Positions 18,141 to 30,490 of a stretch of 64,000 bases of DNA are shown one piece after another. The stretch covers positions 62,001 through 126,000 of the forward strand of contig NZ_NRRV01000001.1 in NCBI RefSeq assembly GCF_016583825.1. Direction: 5' to 3'. The stretch's first letter is position 1. Each line of letters starts with the position of its first letter. The translations under genes and the position numbers were made by a program. Under the pieces are notes generated by a model. It was not told the origin of the DNA. It did not search any database and worked only from the letters and a program-made list of their open reading frames with translations. Source of the stretch: Thiohalocapsa halophila. GTDB lineage: Bacteria; Pseudomonadota; Gammaproteobacteria; Chromatiales; Chromatiaceae.

Positions 18141-18764
18141 TCAGTCGTCGAACAGCGAGGTATCGCCCCGGCCGTGCCGCAGCACCGTCGGGGGCTCGCT
18201 GGTCATGTCCACCACGGTGGTGGGCTCGGTGCCACAGGAGCCGCCGTCGATGATGAGATCGACGCAGTGATCCATGTGGTCGCGAATATCCAGCAGGTCC
18301 GCCAGCGGCTCCTCGGCGCCGGGCAGGATCAGCGTCGTGCTGAGAATGGGCTGATCCAGCGCCGCAAGCAAGTCGCGCACAATCGGTGTATCCGGGACTC
18401 GGATGCCGATGGCGCGGCGCTTGGGGTGCAGCAACCGGCGCGGCACCTGCTTGGTGGCCTGCACGATGAAGGTATAGGGCCCTGGCGTCAACGATTTGAG
18501 TAAGCGATAGGCGACATTGTCGATGCGCGCATAGGTGGCGATCTCCGAGAGGTCCCGGCACACCAGCGTGAAATGGTGCTTGTCGTCGACCCGGCGGATC
18601 ATGCGAATACGATCCAACGCCGATTTCTCGCCAATGCGGCAGCCGAGCGCATAGCACGAATCCGTCGGGTAGACGATGACGCCGCCCGCACCCAGCACCT
18701 CCGCGGCGCGGCTGATCAGCCGCGGCTGCGGGTTGCGGGGGTGGATCTCGAGGTAATCGGCCAT
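18141..18764 (-). CDS. yciO: YciO/Sua5/YrdC family protein
   Basis: The 207-residue protein has the YrdC-domain boxes GGVIVYPTDSCYALGC (about 27-42), LTPGPYTFIV and KRRAIGIRVPD, and ends with the GTEPTTVVD strand. YrdC proteins make threonylcarbamoyl-AMP for tRNA t6A; the YciO branch has weak or uncertain activity. The gene order with trpH and trpS points to YciO rather than TsaC. Confidence 0.9.
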   Translation of the reverse strand: MADYLEIHPRNPQPRLISRAAEVLGAGGVIVYPTDSCYALGCRIGEKSALDRIRMIRRVDDKHHFTLVCRDLSEIATYARIDNVAYRLLKSLTPGPYTFIVQATKQVPRRLLHPKRRAIGIRVPDTPIVRDLLAALDQPILSTTLILPGAEEPLADLLDIRDHMDHCVDLIIDGGSCGTEPTTVVDMTSEPPTVLRHGRGDTSLFDD

Positions 18765-18842
18765 GTCGTTGACACGGTCGCCGGCAGCCGTGGCCGCGAC
18801 GGGCTCGAGCCGGGCGGGCCCATCGCGGCCGCGCTTGCCGTT

Positions 18843-19703
18843 TCAGGCGGCGGCGCGTCGGGCGCTCGCAAAGGCCGGCGCCGTCCACACCGGCGTACAG
18901 CCGTCCGGCAGCGGCGGCAGCCGGCCCAGCTCGATCCAGGGCTTCTCGGGCCCATGGTAGTCCGAGCCGGCGGAGGCGAGCAGGCCCTCCTCGCGGGCGT
19001 GGCGGGCGTAGACATAATAGTCGTCCTTGCTGTGGCTGCCGGAGACCACTTCCAGGCCGCGGCCGCCGCACTCCTTCAGCTCGCCAAGGAGACGGCGCAT
19101 CTTGCTGCGGGTGAAGTTGTAGCGTGCCGGGTGCGCGATCACGGCGATGCCGCCGGCGGCGTGGATCCAGCCGAGGGCCTGCTCCAGGGTCGTCCACTCC
19201 CCCGGCACATGCCCGGGCTTGCCGTCGACGAGGAAGCGCTTGAAGACATCGCGGATATCGGTGGCGGCGCCGCGCTCCACCAGGAAGCGCGCGAAGTGCG
19301 TGCGGCCGATCAGCGCGCCTGCGGCATGTTGTTTGGCGCCCTCGAGGGCGCCGTCGTAACCCGCTTTGGCCAAGCGCCGGCCGATCTCCTCGGCGCGCCA
19401 GACCCGGTAGTCTTGGAGGCCGGCGAGACCGTCGCGAAGCGTCTCACTGTCGGTGTCCACGCCGAGGCCCACCACGTGCACGGTGCGACCGCCCCAGGTG
19501 ACGGACACCTCGACGCCGGGGATCAAGCGCAGGCCGACAGCATCGGCGGCGCCGTGGGCTTCCGCAATGCCGGCGAGGGTATCGTGGTCAGTGAGCGCCA
19601 GGGTCTCGACACCGGCCGCAGCGGCGCGCTCCACCAAGGCGGTGGGTGAGAGGGTGCCGTCCGAAGCGGTGGAATGGGTGTGCAAATCAGGGATCTTGAG
19701 CAT
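18843..19703 (-). CDS. PHP-domain phosphoesterase TrpH/YciV (RNase AM type)
   Basis: The 286-residue protein has the PHP motifs DLHTHSTASDG (residues 6-16), LTDHDTLAG, IPGVEVS, an internal AVIAHPARY and SGSDYHGP-like SAGSDYHGP, which bind the metal centre. Family members remove 5' nucleotides from RNA ends or act on 3',5'-nucleoside bisphosphates. It begins the operon that runs to rluB and diverges from yciB, a conserved gammaproteobacterial arrangement. Confidence 0.92.
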   Translation of the reverse strand: MLKIPDLHTHSTASDGTLSPTALVERAAAAGVETLALTDHDTLAGIAEAHGAADAVGLRLIPGVEVSVTWGGRTVHVVGLGVDTDSETLRDGLAGLQDYRVWRAEEIGRRLAKAGYDGALEGAKQHAAGALIGRTHFARFLVERGAATDIRDVFKRFLVDGKPGHVPGEWTTLEQALGWIHAAGGIAVIAHPARYNFTRSKMRRLLGELKECGGRGLEVVSGSHSKDDYYVYARHAREEGLLASAGSDYHGPEKPWIELGRLPPLPDGCTPVWTAPAFASARRAAA

Positions 19704-20013
19704 TTCGGTAGTTTAACCGATTCTGCACGTCCCCTGGGGACAGCCGGGGACATCTCAGTGCCGGCGCCGCAGGCGGGCGCGCTCGGCGCCGACGCCAGCG
19801 GGCGCGCCCGGCATCTCCCGGCACCGCTTCGGGAAAGCTTGCCGGCTACACCGGCGCCGATGCGGCTGTTATCCTCCGCCCGCGCGCTAAGCGCCCCGGC
19901 TGTCGGCGCCGGCTGCGGACGCTTTGGCAGAGGCGCCGCAGACGACGCGACCGACCGCATCTCGCGCGGCCGGTCGACAGTCCCTCGCGCCGAGAACCTA
20001 ACCCGAGCGAGCC
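19704..20013. other. Divergent spacer trpH-yciB
   Basis: This 310-bp region must hold promoters for both directions. I see only short GC-rich dyads (for example GTCCCC-TG-GGGAC near 19730) and no convincing -35/-10 pair, RNA gene or repeat copy found elsewhere in the window. Confidence 0.5.
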
Positions 20014-20736
20014 ATGAAATTCCTGTTCGACTTCTTTCCGGTCATCCTGTTCTTCGCGGCCTACAAGCTTCAAGGCATCTACGCGGCCACCGTCGTTGCC
20101 ATCGGCGCGAGCGCGCTGCAGGTGGCCTGGATGCGCTGGCGCCACGGCCGCACGGAGCGCATGCACCTGGTGACCCTGGGGCTGTTGTTGCTGTTTGGCG
20201 GCATGACCCTCGCGCTGCGCGACCCGACCTTCGTCATGTGGAAGCCGAGTATCGTCAATTGGCTGTTCGCACTGGTCTTTCTCGGCGGCCATTTCATCGG
20301 CGACAAGCCTTTGGTGCAGCGCCTCATGGGTCATGCGGTGACCGCGCCGGCGGTCGTTTGGCGGCGCCTGAACTTGGCCTGGGTGACCTTCTTCGTGGTC
20401 TCGGGGCTGGTCAATCTCTACGTGGTCTACATCGGCAGCGGCTTCTACGAGGCCAAGGAGGCCCTGATCGCGGCCAGCGGCGTGCCGGAGGTGGACCTGG
20501 CCGCCTGCGCCGAGCAATTCAGCGGCAGCGTGCTCGGTCTGTGCGAGCACGCGCACGCGGCCGAGTCCGCCTGGGTCGACTTCAAGCTGTTCGGTATGAT
20601 GGGCATGACGCTGGTCTTCGTGCTGGGACAAGCGTTCTACCTCGCCCGCCACATCGAGCCCTTACCCGAAACCCAGCCCGTCCTGCCGACGGGCGCAGAA
20701 GACGCGGCCCAGGAAGCCGATGCCGGCGGCCGCTAG
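20014..20736 (+). CDS. yciB: Inner-membrane septation protein YciB (IspZ family)
   Basis: YciB is a small polytopic inner-membrane protein linked to cell envelope synthesis and septation. The 240-residue protein has the family start MKFLFDFFPVILFFAAYK and NLAWVTFFVVSGLVNLYV. It is about 60 residues longer than E. coli YciB (179). About 45 extra residues (141-185, with Cys165 and Cys177) sit between the last two conserved blocks, in a loop expected outside the membrane, and the rest is a C-terminal tail. Confidence 0.92.
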   Translation: MKFLFDFFPVILFFAAYKLQGIYAATVVAIGASALQVAWMRWRHGRTERMHLVTLGLLLLFGGMTLALRDPTFVMWKPSIVNWLFALVFLGGHFIGDKPLVQRLMGHAVTAPAVVWRRLNLAWVTFFVVSGLVNLYVVYIGSGFYEAKEALIAASGVPEVDLAACAEQFSGSVLGLCEHAHAAESAWVDFKLFGMMGMTLVFVLGQAFYLARHIEPLPETQPVLPTGAEDAAQEADAGGR

Positions 20737-20754
20737 CCTTGGAGGGATCGCACC

Positions 20755-21057
20755 TTGCTCTATGCCATCATCGCCACGGACCACCCCGACAGCCTGGAGG
20801 CGCGCCGCGCGGCCAGGCCCGCACACTTGGCGCGGCTCGAAGCCCTGCAGGCCGAGGGGCGCCTGGTGCTGGCGGGTCCGCATCCAGCGGTCGATGCCAC
20901 GGACCCGGGAGAGGCCGGCTTCACCGGCTCTCTGGTGGTGGCGGAGTTCGACGACCTCAGCGCCGCGCAGACCTGGGCCGACGCCGACCCCTATGTGGCC
21001 GCCGGCGTTTATCACGACGTCCGCGTCAAGCCGTTCAAACAAGTATTGCCGGGCTGA
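20755..21057 (+). CDS. yciI: YciI family protein, TTG start
   Basis: The 100-residue protein matches YciI-like proteins: [29 protein letters not shown] and [19 protein letters not shown]. These form ferredoxin-like dimers with a conserved His/Asp pair and no settled function. Translation must begin at the TTG at 20755, since no ATG or GTG fits; a strong GGAGGG lies nine bases upstream. It follows yciB by 18 bp and is very probably cotranscribed. Confidence 0.9.
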   Translation: MLYAIIATDHPDSLEARRAARPAHLARLEALQAEGRLVLAGPHPAVDATDPGEAGFTGSLVVAEFDDLSAAQTWADADPYVAAGVYHDVRVKPFKQVLPG

Positions 21058-21214
21058 AGACCGCCGCGGTGGCAAGTCGCCGCCCTCGACGCCGCTCGGC
21101 GTTGGCCTGCGGCCACCCCTGAGCGGTCGCAGCCCGGAGCCCCACGGCGCCCGTCCCCGGCGGGGACAGGCACCCATCTTCGCCACTTTGTCACCACCCT
21201 GAGGGAGAAGTCAG

Positions 21215-22078
21215 ATGCTATTGAAATCCACCCCAAAGACCCTGTTCGGCGCCGCCCTCGCGACGGCGCTGCTGGCCCAGCCCGCGCTGGCGCAAGAGCC
21301 TGCCGGCGGCGACGACACCCTCATCGCCACCATCAACGGCGAGCCCTACAGCCTGGACCTGTTCCGCGCCTTCTACGCCCAGCGGCTACAGCAGGCGGGC
21401 TCGGAGAGCTCGCCACAGCTCCAGGAGCGCGTCTTCAATGAGTTCATGAATTTGGTGGTCGCGGCACAGGAAGCCGACGCGCGCGATCTCGCCGACCAGC
21501 CGGATGTGCAGACCTCGTTGGCGCTCCAGCGCATGCTGGTACTGTCCCAGGCGGCGCTGCAGGCCATTGCCGCGGACACCGAAGTCTCCGAGGACGAGCT
21601 TCAGCAGGCCTACGAGCAGTTCAAGGAGCAGGCCAAGCGGACCGAATACAAGGCCCGTCACATTCTGGTGGACGAGCAAGAGCAGGCCCAGGAGCTGGCC
21701 AAGCAGGTCGCGAAGAAGAAGGGCAAGAACTTCGAAGCCCTGGCAAAGGAGCATTCCCTTGGGCCCACCGCGGATAAGGGCGGCGACCTCGGCTGGTTCG
21801 ACAATCGCCAGATGGTGAAGCCCTTCGCCGATGCGGTGGCCGAGCTCGAGCCCGGCCAGTGGACCGAGCAGCCCGTGCAGACCCAGTTTGGCTGGCACGT
21901 CATCCTGCTCGAAGAGACCCGCAATGCCGAGCCGCCTGCCTTCGCGGACGCCAAGCCGCAGCTGGAGGCGGCCGTCAAGCGCCAGAAGGTCGCCGTGAGG
22001 CTCACCGAAATGCGCAATCAGGCCATGGTGGACCTGAACGAAGACGTGGTGAAGCTCAAGGAGGAGGACGGCGAATAA
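21215..22078 (+). CDS. Periplasmic parvulin-type peptidyl-prolyl isomerase
   Basis: The 287-residue protein has a Sec signal peptide (cleavage near ALAQ, residue 27), a SurA/PrsA-like N-terminal helical domain (40-130) and a parvulin domain (about 145-235: YKARHILVDEQEQAQ, then GGDLGWFDNRQMVKPF). It is a chaperone for exported proteins. The protein ends in a charged helix. A GGGAGAA ribosome site precedes the ATG. It is last in the yciB-yciI run. Confidence 0.9.
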   Translation: MLLKSTPKTLFGAALATALLAQPALAQEPAGGDDTLIATINGEPYSLDLFRAFYAQRLQQAGSESSPQLQERVFNEFMNLVVAAQEADARDLADQPDVQTSLALQRMLVLSQAALQAIAADTEVSEDELQQAYEQFKEQAKRTEYKARHILVDEQEQAQELAKQVAKKKGKNFEALAKEHSLGPTADKGGDLGWFDNRQMVKPFADAVAELEPGQWTEQPVQTQFGWHVILLEETRNAEPPAFADAKPQLEAAVKRQKVAVRLTEMRNQAMVDLNEDVVKLKEEDGE

Positions 22079-22153
22079 ACGGGCCGTCTCGCGAGCCGCC
22101 GTCGGGCCCGAGATGGGCTCGACGTCCGGCGACGGTCACAGCTCAGTCGGCCA

Positions 22154-23044
22154 TCACAGCCCGCAGGTCTTGGTGATCCGACGATTGCCGAGGCGCTGCA
22201 AGGGCCGGGCATTCGGGCCGACCAAGCTCGCCAGGCGTTGCAGGTCGGCGACCGGCACCTCCACGGGTGTTCGCATGACATACCAGTGCACGCCCTCGGT
22301 GCATGGCGGGCGGGTCAGCGAGCCCCTGTAGGCGAAGTAGTCCTTGCGCCCCGGCAGGAGGAACAGCGGATTGACGCCGACGTTGCGGCCATAATAGTTC
22401 TCCCCCGGCCCCCGCGGTGCGTTCTCCAACACCCGACGCAACACGCTGTTGACCCGCGACCCCGCCGTGAGCGCCACCGCGACGACGGCGATATCGCCGC
22501 GGTTGTTGGCGTGGATCAGCTGAATCTCGGCGTCGGCACGCACCCCGTTGATGACGTGCTCGGCGGGCGTATGGAAGCGCAGCTCCACCAGCTCGTAGCT
22601 CAGCCCCTCCACCACGAGGTGGCTGCCGCGATCATAGCCGAGGCGCAGCGCGCGCCCGTCATTGGTGACATAGAGGGGGCTGCTGCGATAGCGAAAGCGC
22701 AGCGGCTCGCAGGGAGTCGTCATCGCCCTGGCCTCGGCGAGTGCCACGGGGGACTGCGTGTCTCGACCGGCGCAGGCGCCGAAGGTCGAATCGAGCTCGC
22801 TCCAGTGCTCCGGCCCTTTGTCACCGGCGTAGGTCCATTGCGGCATCGCCTCAGGGTCCGGCAAGGCAATGCCCGTCTGCCAGGTGGCGGCCGGTGCCGC
22901 GCCAAGCGCCAGCGCGAGCCCGAGTACCCGGGGCGCATGGGGGAAGCACCACTGCCGGGCAGGCTGAGCCCTGAGCCGGCTCGGACTCTGGCGCAGGCTC
23001 TGCTGCCGGCCTTGGCCCAGACTCTGATCTAGACTTGTAAGCAC
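22154..23044 (-). CDS. Carbonic-anhydrase-like (alpha-class) protein lacking two zinc ligands
   Basis: The fold is alpha-carbonic anhydrase: WTYAGDKGPEHWSEL, the QSPVAL substrate-pocket box and SLTRPPCTEGVHWYV. The zinc site is altered: the canonical QFHFH ligand strand reads ELRFH (first His to Arg) and the later ExHLVH reads EIQLIH (His to Gln), leaving one of three histidines. It is therefore unlikely to be an active zinc hydratase. The start is uncertain. No ATG exists near the signal-like stretch LGLALALGAAPA; I give the GTG at 23044, which lies just after the stop of the upstream gene. Confidence 0.8.
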   Translation of the reverse strand: MLTSLDQSLGQGRQQSLRQSPSRLRAQPARQWCFPHAPRVLGLALALGAAPAATWQTGIALPDPEAMPQWTYAGDKGPEHWSELDSTFGACAGRDTQSPVALAEARAMTTPCEPLRFRYRSSPLYVTNDGRALRLGYDRGSHLVVEGLSYELVELRFHTPAEHVINGVRADAEIQLIHANNRGDIAVVAVALTAGSRVNSVLRRVLENAPRGPGENYYGRNVGVNPLFLLPGRKDYFAYRGSLTRPPCTEGVHWYVMRTPVEVPVADLQRLASLVGPNARPLQRLGNRRITKTCGL

Positions 23045-23060
23045 GGACCGCGCCGCCGGC

Positions 23061-23339
23061 TCAGTCCTTGTCCTGCGGACGCTTGAGTCCGGCGATGGGC
23101 ACGACGGTGGCGGATTGGGGCTCGTCGACGTAGTACGGGCGCTCACCGCCGCGGCCCTCGGCATCCGCCAGCTCCTTCTCGCGCGCGGAGATCAGTGCCA
23201 GGCATTGCCGGACGTCCTGAATGGTGTCGTTGGACAGCGGATGCTTCATGCCGGGGGGCGGGGTCACGTCCTTGATGATGGCCGCCAGCGTCTTGCGCAT
23301 GGCGACGAGTATCTGCTGCTCTTGCGAGAGGTCGGGCAT
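23061..23339 (-). CDS. Conserved hypothetical protein, 92 aa
   Basis: A small soluble protein with no signal or membrane segment. It has MPDLSQEQQILVAMRKTL, a PPPGMKHPLSNDTIQDVRQCL centre and ERPYYVDEPQ near the end. I recall similar proteins in gammaproteobacteria, always without a function. It lies just upstream of the carbonic-anhydrase-like gene in the same direction with 16 bp between them, so they are probably cotranscribed. The frame is clean and the start has a GGAGGAG ribosome site (minus strand of 23341-23350). Confidence 0.75.
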   Translation of the reverse strand: MPDLSQEQQILVAMRKTLAAIIKDVTPPPGMKHPLSNDTIQDVRQCLALISAREKELADAEGRGGERPYYVDEPQSATVVPIAGLKRPQDKD

Positions 23340-23536
23340 CTGACTCCTCCGTTCGGATCTGGCCGTTGGCTACAGGCCGAGGCGCTGCGGCATGGCTGGC
23401 GGCGACGCGGCTCTGCGATGTTGCCGGGAGGTCGGGGCGCCGCCCGCATTATTCACCCGACCCCTGTCCGGCGGCAAATCACAGGCGGCCCGCGCGGTGT
23501 GTGCCTGTGTTGGTCTCCACAGACCGGTGTCGCCGA

Positions 23537-26565
<3,029 letters not shown>

Positions 26566-26785
26566 TCGGTGCTTGCCCCCTCATGCTCGCTTGATTGAGT
26601 TGCGCGTCTGCGCCTTGCCGCACGGCAGTATAGCAGTGCACCCGCCGCGGGTCGGTGCGCGCCGGGCGGTCGAACGAGTCCCAACGGCCGGCAGCGCTAT
26701 CGCGATCGCATTCCGGCCGGGGCTCGATTCCCTTGCCAACGCGGGTCTCGAGACCCGAGCGCAACCCCGAAGCCCGCCGCGCGGC

Positions 26786-29700
26786 TCAAGACACGGCCGC
26801 GAGCTTCGCGGCCTCGTCCACGTCCACGGACACCAGCCGCGACACGCCGGGCTCGTGCATGGTCACACCAATGAGATGGTCGGCGATCTCCATGGTGACC
26901 TTGTTGTGGGTGATGAAGATGAACTGGACCTGGTCCGACAGGGAGCGCACCAGCTCGCAGAAGCGCCCGACATTGGCGTCGTCCAGCGGCGCGTCCACTT
27001 CGTCGAGCATGCAAAACGGCGCCGGATTGAGCTGGAAGATGGCGAACACCAGGGCCACCGCGGTGAGCGCCTTCTCGCCGCCGGAGAGCAAATGGATGCT
27101 GGCGTTGCGCTTGCCGGGGGGGCGCGCCATGATGGCCACCCCGGTGTCCAGCAGATCGTCGCCGGTGAGCTCCAGGTAGGCGTGGCCGCCGCCGAACACC
27201 CGCGGGAAAAGCTGCTGGAGCCCTTGGTTGATGCGGTCGAAGGTGTCCTGGAAGCGCGCCCGGGTCTCGCGGTCGATCTTGCGGATGGCCGCCTCCAGGG
27301 TCTCCAGGGAGTCGCTGATGTCCGCGTGCTGCTCGTCGAGATAGCGCATGCGCTCGGACTGCTCGCGGAACTCGTCGATGGCGGCGAGGTTGATGTTGCC
27401 CAGGCGCTCGATGCGGGACTTGACCTGGCCCAGGGCGGTTTCGTGCTCGCCGCTGCCGGCGGCGGGGTCGAGCGCCGCGACGATCTCGGCCATGACCCCG
27501 CCGCGCTCGGCGAGCTGCTCCTCCAGGGTGCGCCGGCGCACCAGTCGCTCTTGGCGCTCCAGGCGCTTGGCATCCAGGTCCTGCTGCACCGATGCCACAC
27601 CCTGCTCCAGCGCGTGGCGGGCCTGCTCGGCCTCGCGCACCGACTGATCCAGCGCCTCCATGCGCTCGCGCGCCGCGCCGAGCTCGGCCTCCACGGCCAC
27701 ACGCTGCTCCAGCTGCGCCTCCAGCTGCTCGCGCTGCTCGGCGACGGGCTCGGCGGCCTCGGTGAGCGCCGCCAGCAGCTCGTCGCGACGGGCGCCGAGG
27801 GTGGTCAGCTGCTCCCCGGCGCGCCCGAGCTGGGCCTCCAGCGCCTCCAGTGAGGCCCGCCTGGTCTGGATCGCGACCTCCAGGCGCTGGCGCTCGTCGC
27901 GCAGGCCGGCCTCGCTGGCCCTGGCCTCGGCGACACGGGCGCGCAGGGCGTCGCGCCGGGTGCCGAGGGCCTCGCGCTCGGTGCTGAGGCGCTCGGTCTC
28001 TTCGAGGGCCTGGTGCAGGCGCTCGCGGGAGGCTTCGATGTCCTCGGCGGCCTCGGCGCGGGCCTCGGTCAGCTCGCGCAGCTCTTCGTCCAGCACGCTG
28101 ATCCGCTCGCGCATGTGCTCCAGGCGCGAGCGCCCCGCGCCGACTTCCGCATCCAGTGTGGCGCGGTCGCGGCTCAGCCGGCTCACGGTGTCCAGTGCGT
28201 CGTCGCGTGCCTGCTCCATGCTCTGGCGACGCTCCGCGAGGTCGTCGTGACGCTCCACCAGCTCGTTGATGACGCCGTCGAGCTCGTCGCTCTCCGCCTG
28301 CAAGGCGCGCAGCGTCTCGGCGCGGGCCAGAGTGCCCGCCACCCGGGGGCCGTCGCCGGGGCGGGTGAGCCAGTCGCGTCCCACCTGGGCGCCGTCGCGG
28401 GTGACGATGCGCTCGCCGGGTGCGAGCTCGCCGCGGCGCGACAGGGCCTCGGCCAGGGTGTTGGTGGTGCGGATGCCGTGCAGCAGCCCGTGCAGCGGCC
28501 AGGGTGAGCGCACCCGCGCGGCGAGGCTGTCGCCCTGCGGGTCCGGCAGGTCCGGGTCTTGGCGCAGACCCGGGCCCAGCAGGCCCAGCGGGCCGCAGTC
28601 GAGCTGCGGGCCGTGGGTGTCCAGGTCGGCGATGCACAGCGCCGCCAGCATGTCGTCGAGCACCGCCTCCACGGCCGCCTCCCAGCCGGCATCCACCTCG
28701 ATACTGTCCACCAGGCGCGGCACGTCGCCGAGGCCCTGCGCCTCGATCCAGGCGCCCACGGCGTCGTCCCCTTGCTCCAGCGCGGCGTCCTGCAGGGCCT
28801 CCAGGGAGGCCTGCCGGCCGCGGCAGGTCTGAAGCTCCGTGCGGGCGGCATCCAGGCGGCCGGCGACGGCCGTGCGCTCCTCCTCCAGCTGCCGCAGGGA
28901 CTCGGCGCTGCGGGCCTGGTCGTCGGCGGCGGCGGCGATCTGCTCGTCCAGGGCGTCGGAGCGCTCCTTCAGCTGCTCGAGCTTGGCCGCGAGGTTCCCA
29001 GTGTCGAGCTTCTCGCGGTCCTCGGCCATGCGCGCGGCGCGCTGGTCGGCACGGGCGATGCGCTGCTCCAGGTCGTTGATGCGCCCGCGCTCGGTCTGGG
29101 CGCGCTCGGTGGGCCCGCCCGGGCCTTCCTGGAGGGCGTCCCAGGCGGCCTGCCAGGACTCCAGCTGCGCTTCGGCCCCGGCGAGCTCGTCGCCGGCCGC
29201 GGCGAGGCGCTCGGCGACCTCGGCCAGCGCCGGCTCGTCGCGCTCCAGCTCCGCGGCCAGCTCGGCCATGCGCGCGGTGTCGCGCTCGCGGTGACCTTCG
29301 GCGGCGGCGAGCTCCTCGCGCACCCGGGCGAGCTCCGCCTCCTGGCGGCTGCGGTTCTCGTCGGCGAAGCGGATGGCCTGCTCGAGACGCGCGATCTCGG
29401 CGCCCACCGAGTAGTAGCGGCCCTGCACGGCGTTGAAAGCGTCCGAGGCCTCGGCATGGGCGTCGCGGTCCGACTCGATCTGCGCCTCCAGCCGGCGCTG
29501 CTCGGCGCGGCGGCGCTCCAGGTCCACCTCCAGCTCGGCGATGGCGCGCTCGCGGGCGCCCAGCTCCTGATCCAGCTCGCGCCAGCGCAGCGCCGTCAGC
29601 TCGTCCTCCAGGCGCCGTTCGTCCTCTTTCAGCCGACGGTACTTCTCGGCGGTCTCGGCCTGGCGCTCCAGGTGCTTGAGCTGCTTGGCCACCTCGTCGC

Positions 29701-30292
29701 GCAGGTCGTCGAGGCGGTCCAGGTTCTCGCGGGTGTGGCGGATGCGGTTCTCGGTCTCGCGGCGGCGCTCCTTGTACTTGGAGATGCCGGCGGCCTCTTC
29801 GATGAACAGGCGCAGCTCATCGGGCTTGGCCTCGATGAAGCGCGAGATCATGCCCTGCTCGATGATGGCGTAGCTGCGCGGTCCGAGACCCGTTCCGAGA
29901 AAGAGATCCTGGATGTCCCGGCGCCGGCAGCGGGCGCCGTTGAGGAAATAGGTGGACTGGCCGTCGCGGGAGACCTGGCGCTTGACGGCGATCTCGCTGA
30001 AGCGGGTGAATTCGCCGCCGGCGCGGCCGGAGCTGTTGTCGAAGGTGAGCTCGATGCCGGCGACGCCGACGGGCTTGCGGCTGGTGCTGCCGTTGAAGAT
30101 GACGTCCGCCATGGACTCGCCGCGGAGCATCTTCGCGGAGCTCTCGCCCATGACCCAGCGCACGGCATCGATCACATTGGACTTGCCGCAGCCGTTGGGC
30201 CCGACGACACCCACCAGGTTGCTCGGAAAGGGCACCGTCGTCGCGTCGACGAAGGACTTGAATCCAGTCAGTTTGATCTTTTCCAGCCGCAT
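26786..30292 (-). CDS. smc: Chromosome segregation ATPase SMC
   Basis: SMC is the condensin ATPase that works with ScpA and ScpB, also encoded here. The 1168-residue protein has the Walker A GPNGCGKSN at 31-39, two long coiled coils around a hinge near 500-660, the ABC signature LLSGGEKA and Walker B CMLDEVDAPLDD. I start at the ATG at 30292 (MRLEKIKLTGFKSF), the standard N-terminus; the frame stays open further upstream only because it lies antisense to another gene. zipA follows 220 bp downstream. Confidence 0.98.
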   Translation of the reverse strand: MRLEKIKLTGFKSFVDATTVPFPSNLVGVVGPNGCGKSNVIDAVRWVMGESSAKMLRGESMADVIFNGSTSRKPVGVAGIELTFDNSSGRAGGEFTRFSEIAVKRQVSRDGQSTYFLNGARCRRRDIQDLFLGTGLGPRSYAIIEQGMISRFIEAKPDELRLFIEEAAGISKYKERRRETENRIRHTRENLDRLDDLRDEVAKQLKHLERQAETAEKYRRLKEDERRLEDELTALRWRELDQELGARERAIAELEVDLERRRAEQRRLEAQIESDRDAHAEASDAFNAVQGRYYSVGAEIARLEQAIRFADENRSRQEAELARVREELAAAEGHRERDTARMAELAAELERDEPALAEVAERLAAAGDELAGAEAQLESWQAAWDALQEGPGGPTERAQTERGRINDLEQRIARADQRAARMAEDREKLDTGNLAAKLEQLKERSDALDEQIAAAADDQARSAESLRQLEEERTAVAGRLDAARTELQTCRGRQASLEALQDAALEQGDDAVGAWIEAQGLGDVPRLVDSIEVDAGWEAAVEAVLDDMLAALCIADLDTHGPQLDCGPLGLLGPGLRQDPDLPDPQGDSLAARVRSPWPLHGLLHGIRTTNTLAEALSRRGELAPGERIVTRDGAQVGRDWLTRPGDGPRVAGTLARAETLRALQAESDELDGVINELVERHDDLAERRQSMEQARDDALDTVSRLSRDRATLDAEVGAGRSRLEHMRERISVLDEELRELTEARAEAAEDIEASRERLHQALEETERLSTEREALGTRRDALRARVAEARASEAGLRDERQRLEVAIQTRRASLEALEAQLGRAGEQLTTLGARRDELLAALTEAAEPVAEQREQLEAQLEQRVAVEAELGAARERMEALDQSVREAEQARHALEQGVASVQQDLDAKRLERQERLVRRRTLEEQLAERGGVMAEIVAALDPAAGSGEHETALGQVKSRIERLGNINLAAIDEFREQSERMRYLDEQHADISDSLETLEAAIRKIDRETRARFQDTFDRINQGLQQLFPRVFGGGHAYLELTGDDLLDTGVAIMARPPGKRNASIHLLSGGEKALTAVALVFAIFQLNPAPFCMLDEVDAPLDDANVGRFCELVRSLSDQVQFIFITHNKVTMEIADHLIGVTMHEPGVSRLVSVDVDEAAKLAAVS

Positions 30293-30490
30293 GACGGAAC
30301 GATACGCAAGGGGCCCAACCCCCACAAGCGTCCAGCGACGGACACCGGGGCGAGCGCGCTGGGCTTCGCGATGAACCGCGGGCTCCCGTAGGATGGGCAG
30401 GCAGGAGCCGAAAGCGAGAAGCCGACACGGACGCCGGCGCCGAACTTCCTTAAAGCAATTGCCGAGAGGCATCCGAACGGAGAGCGCACT

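Noticed and set aside
28559..30391. A 610-residue open frame on the plus strand
   Set aside because: It is antisense to the coiled-coil and head regions of smc and has a Leu/Gly/Ala-biased composition without domains.
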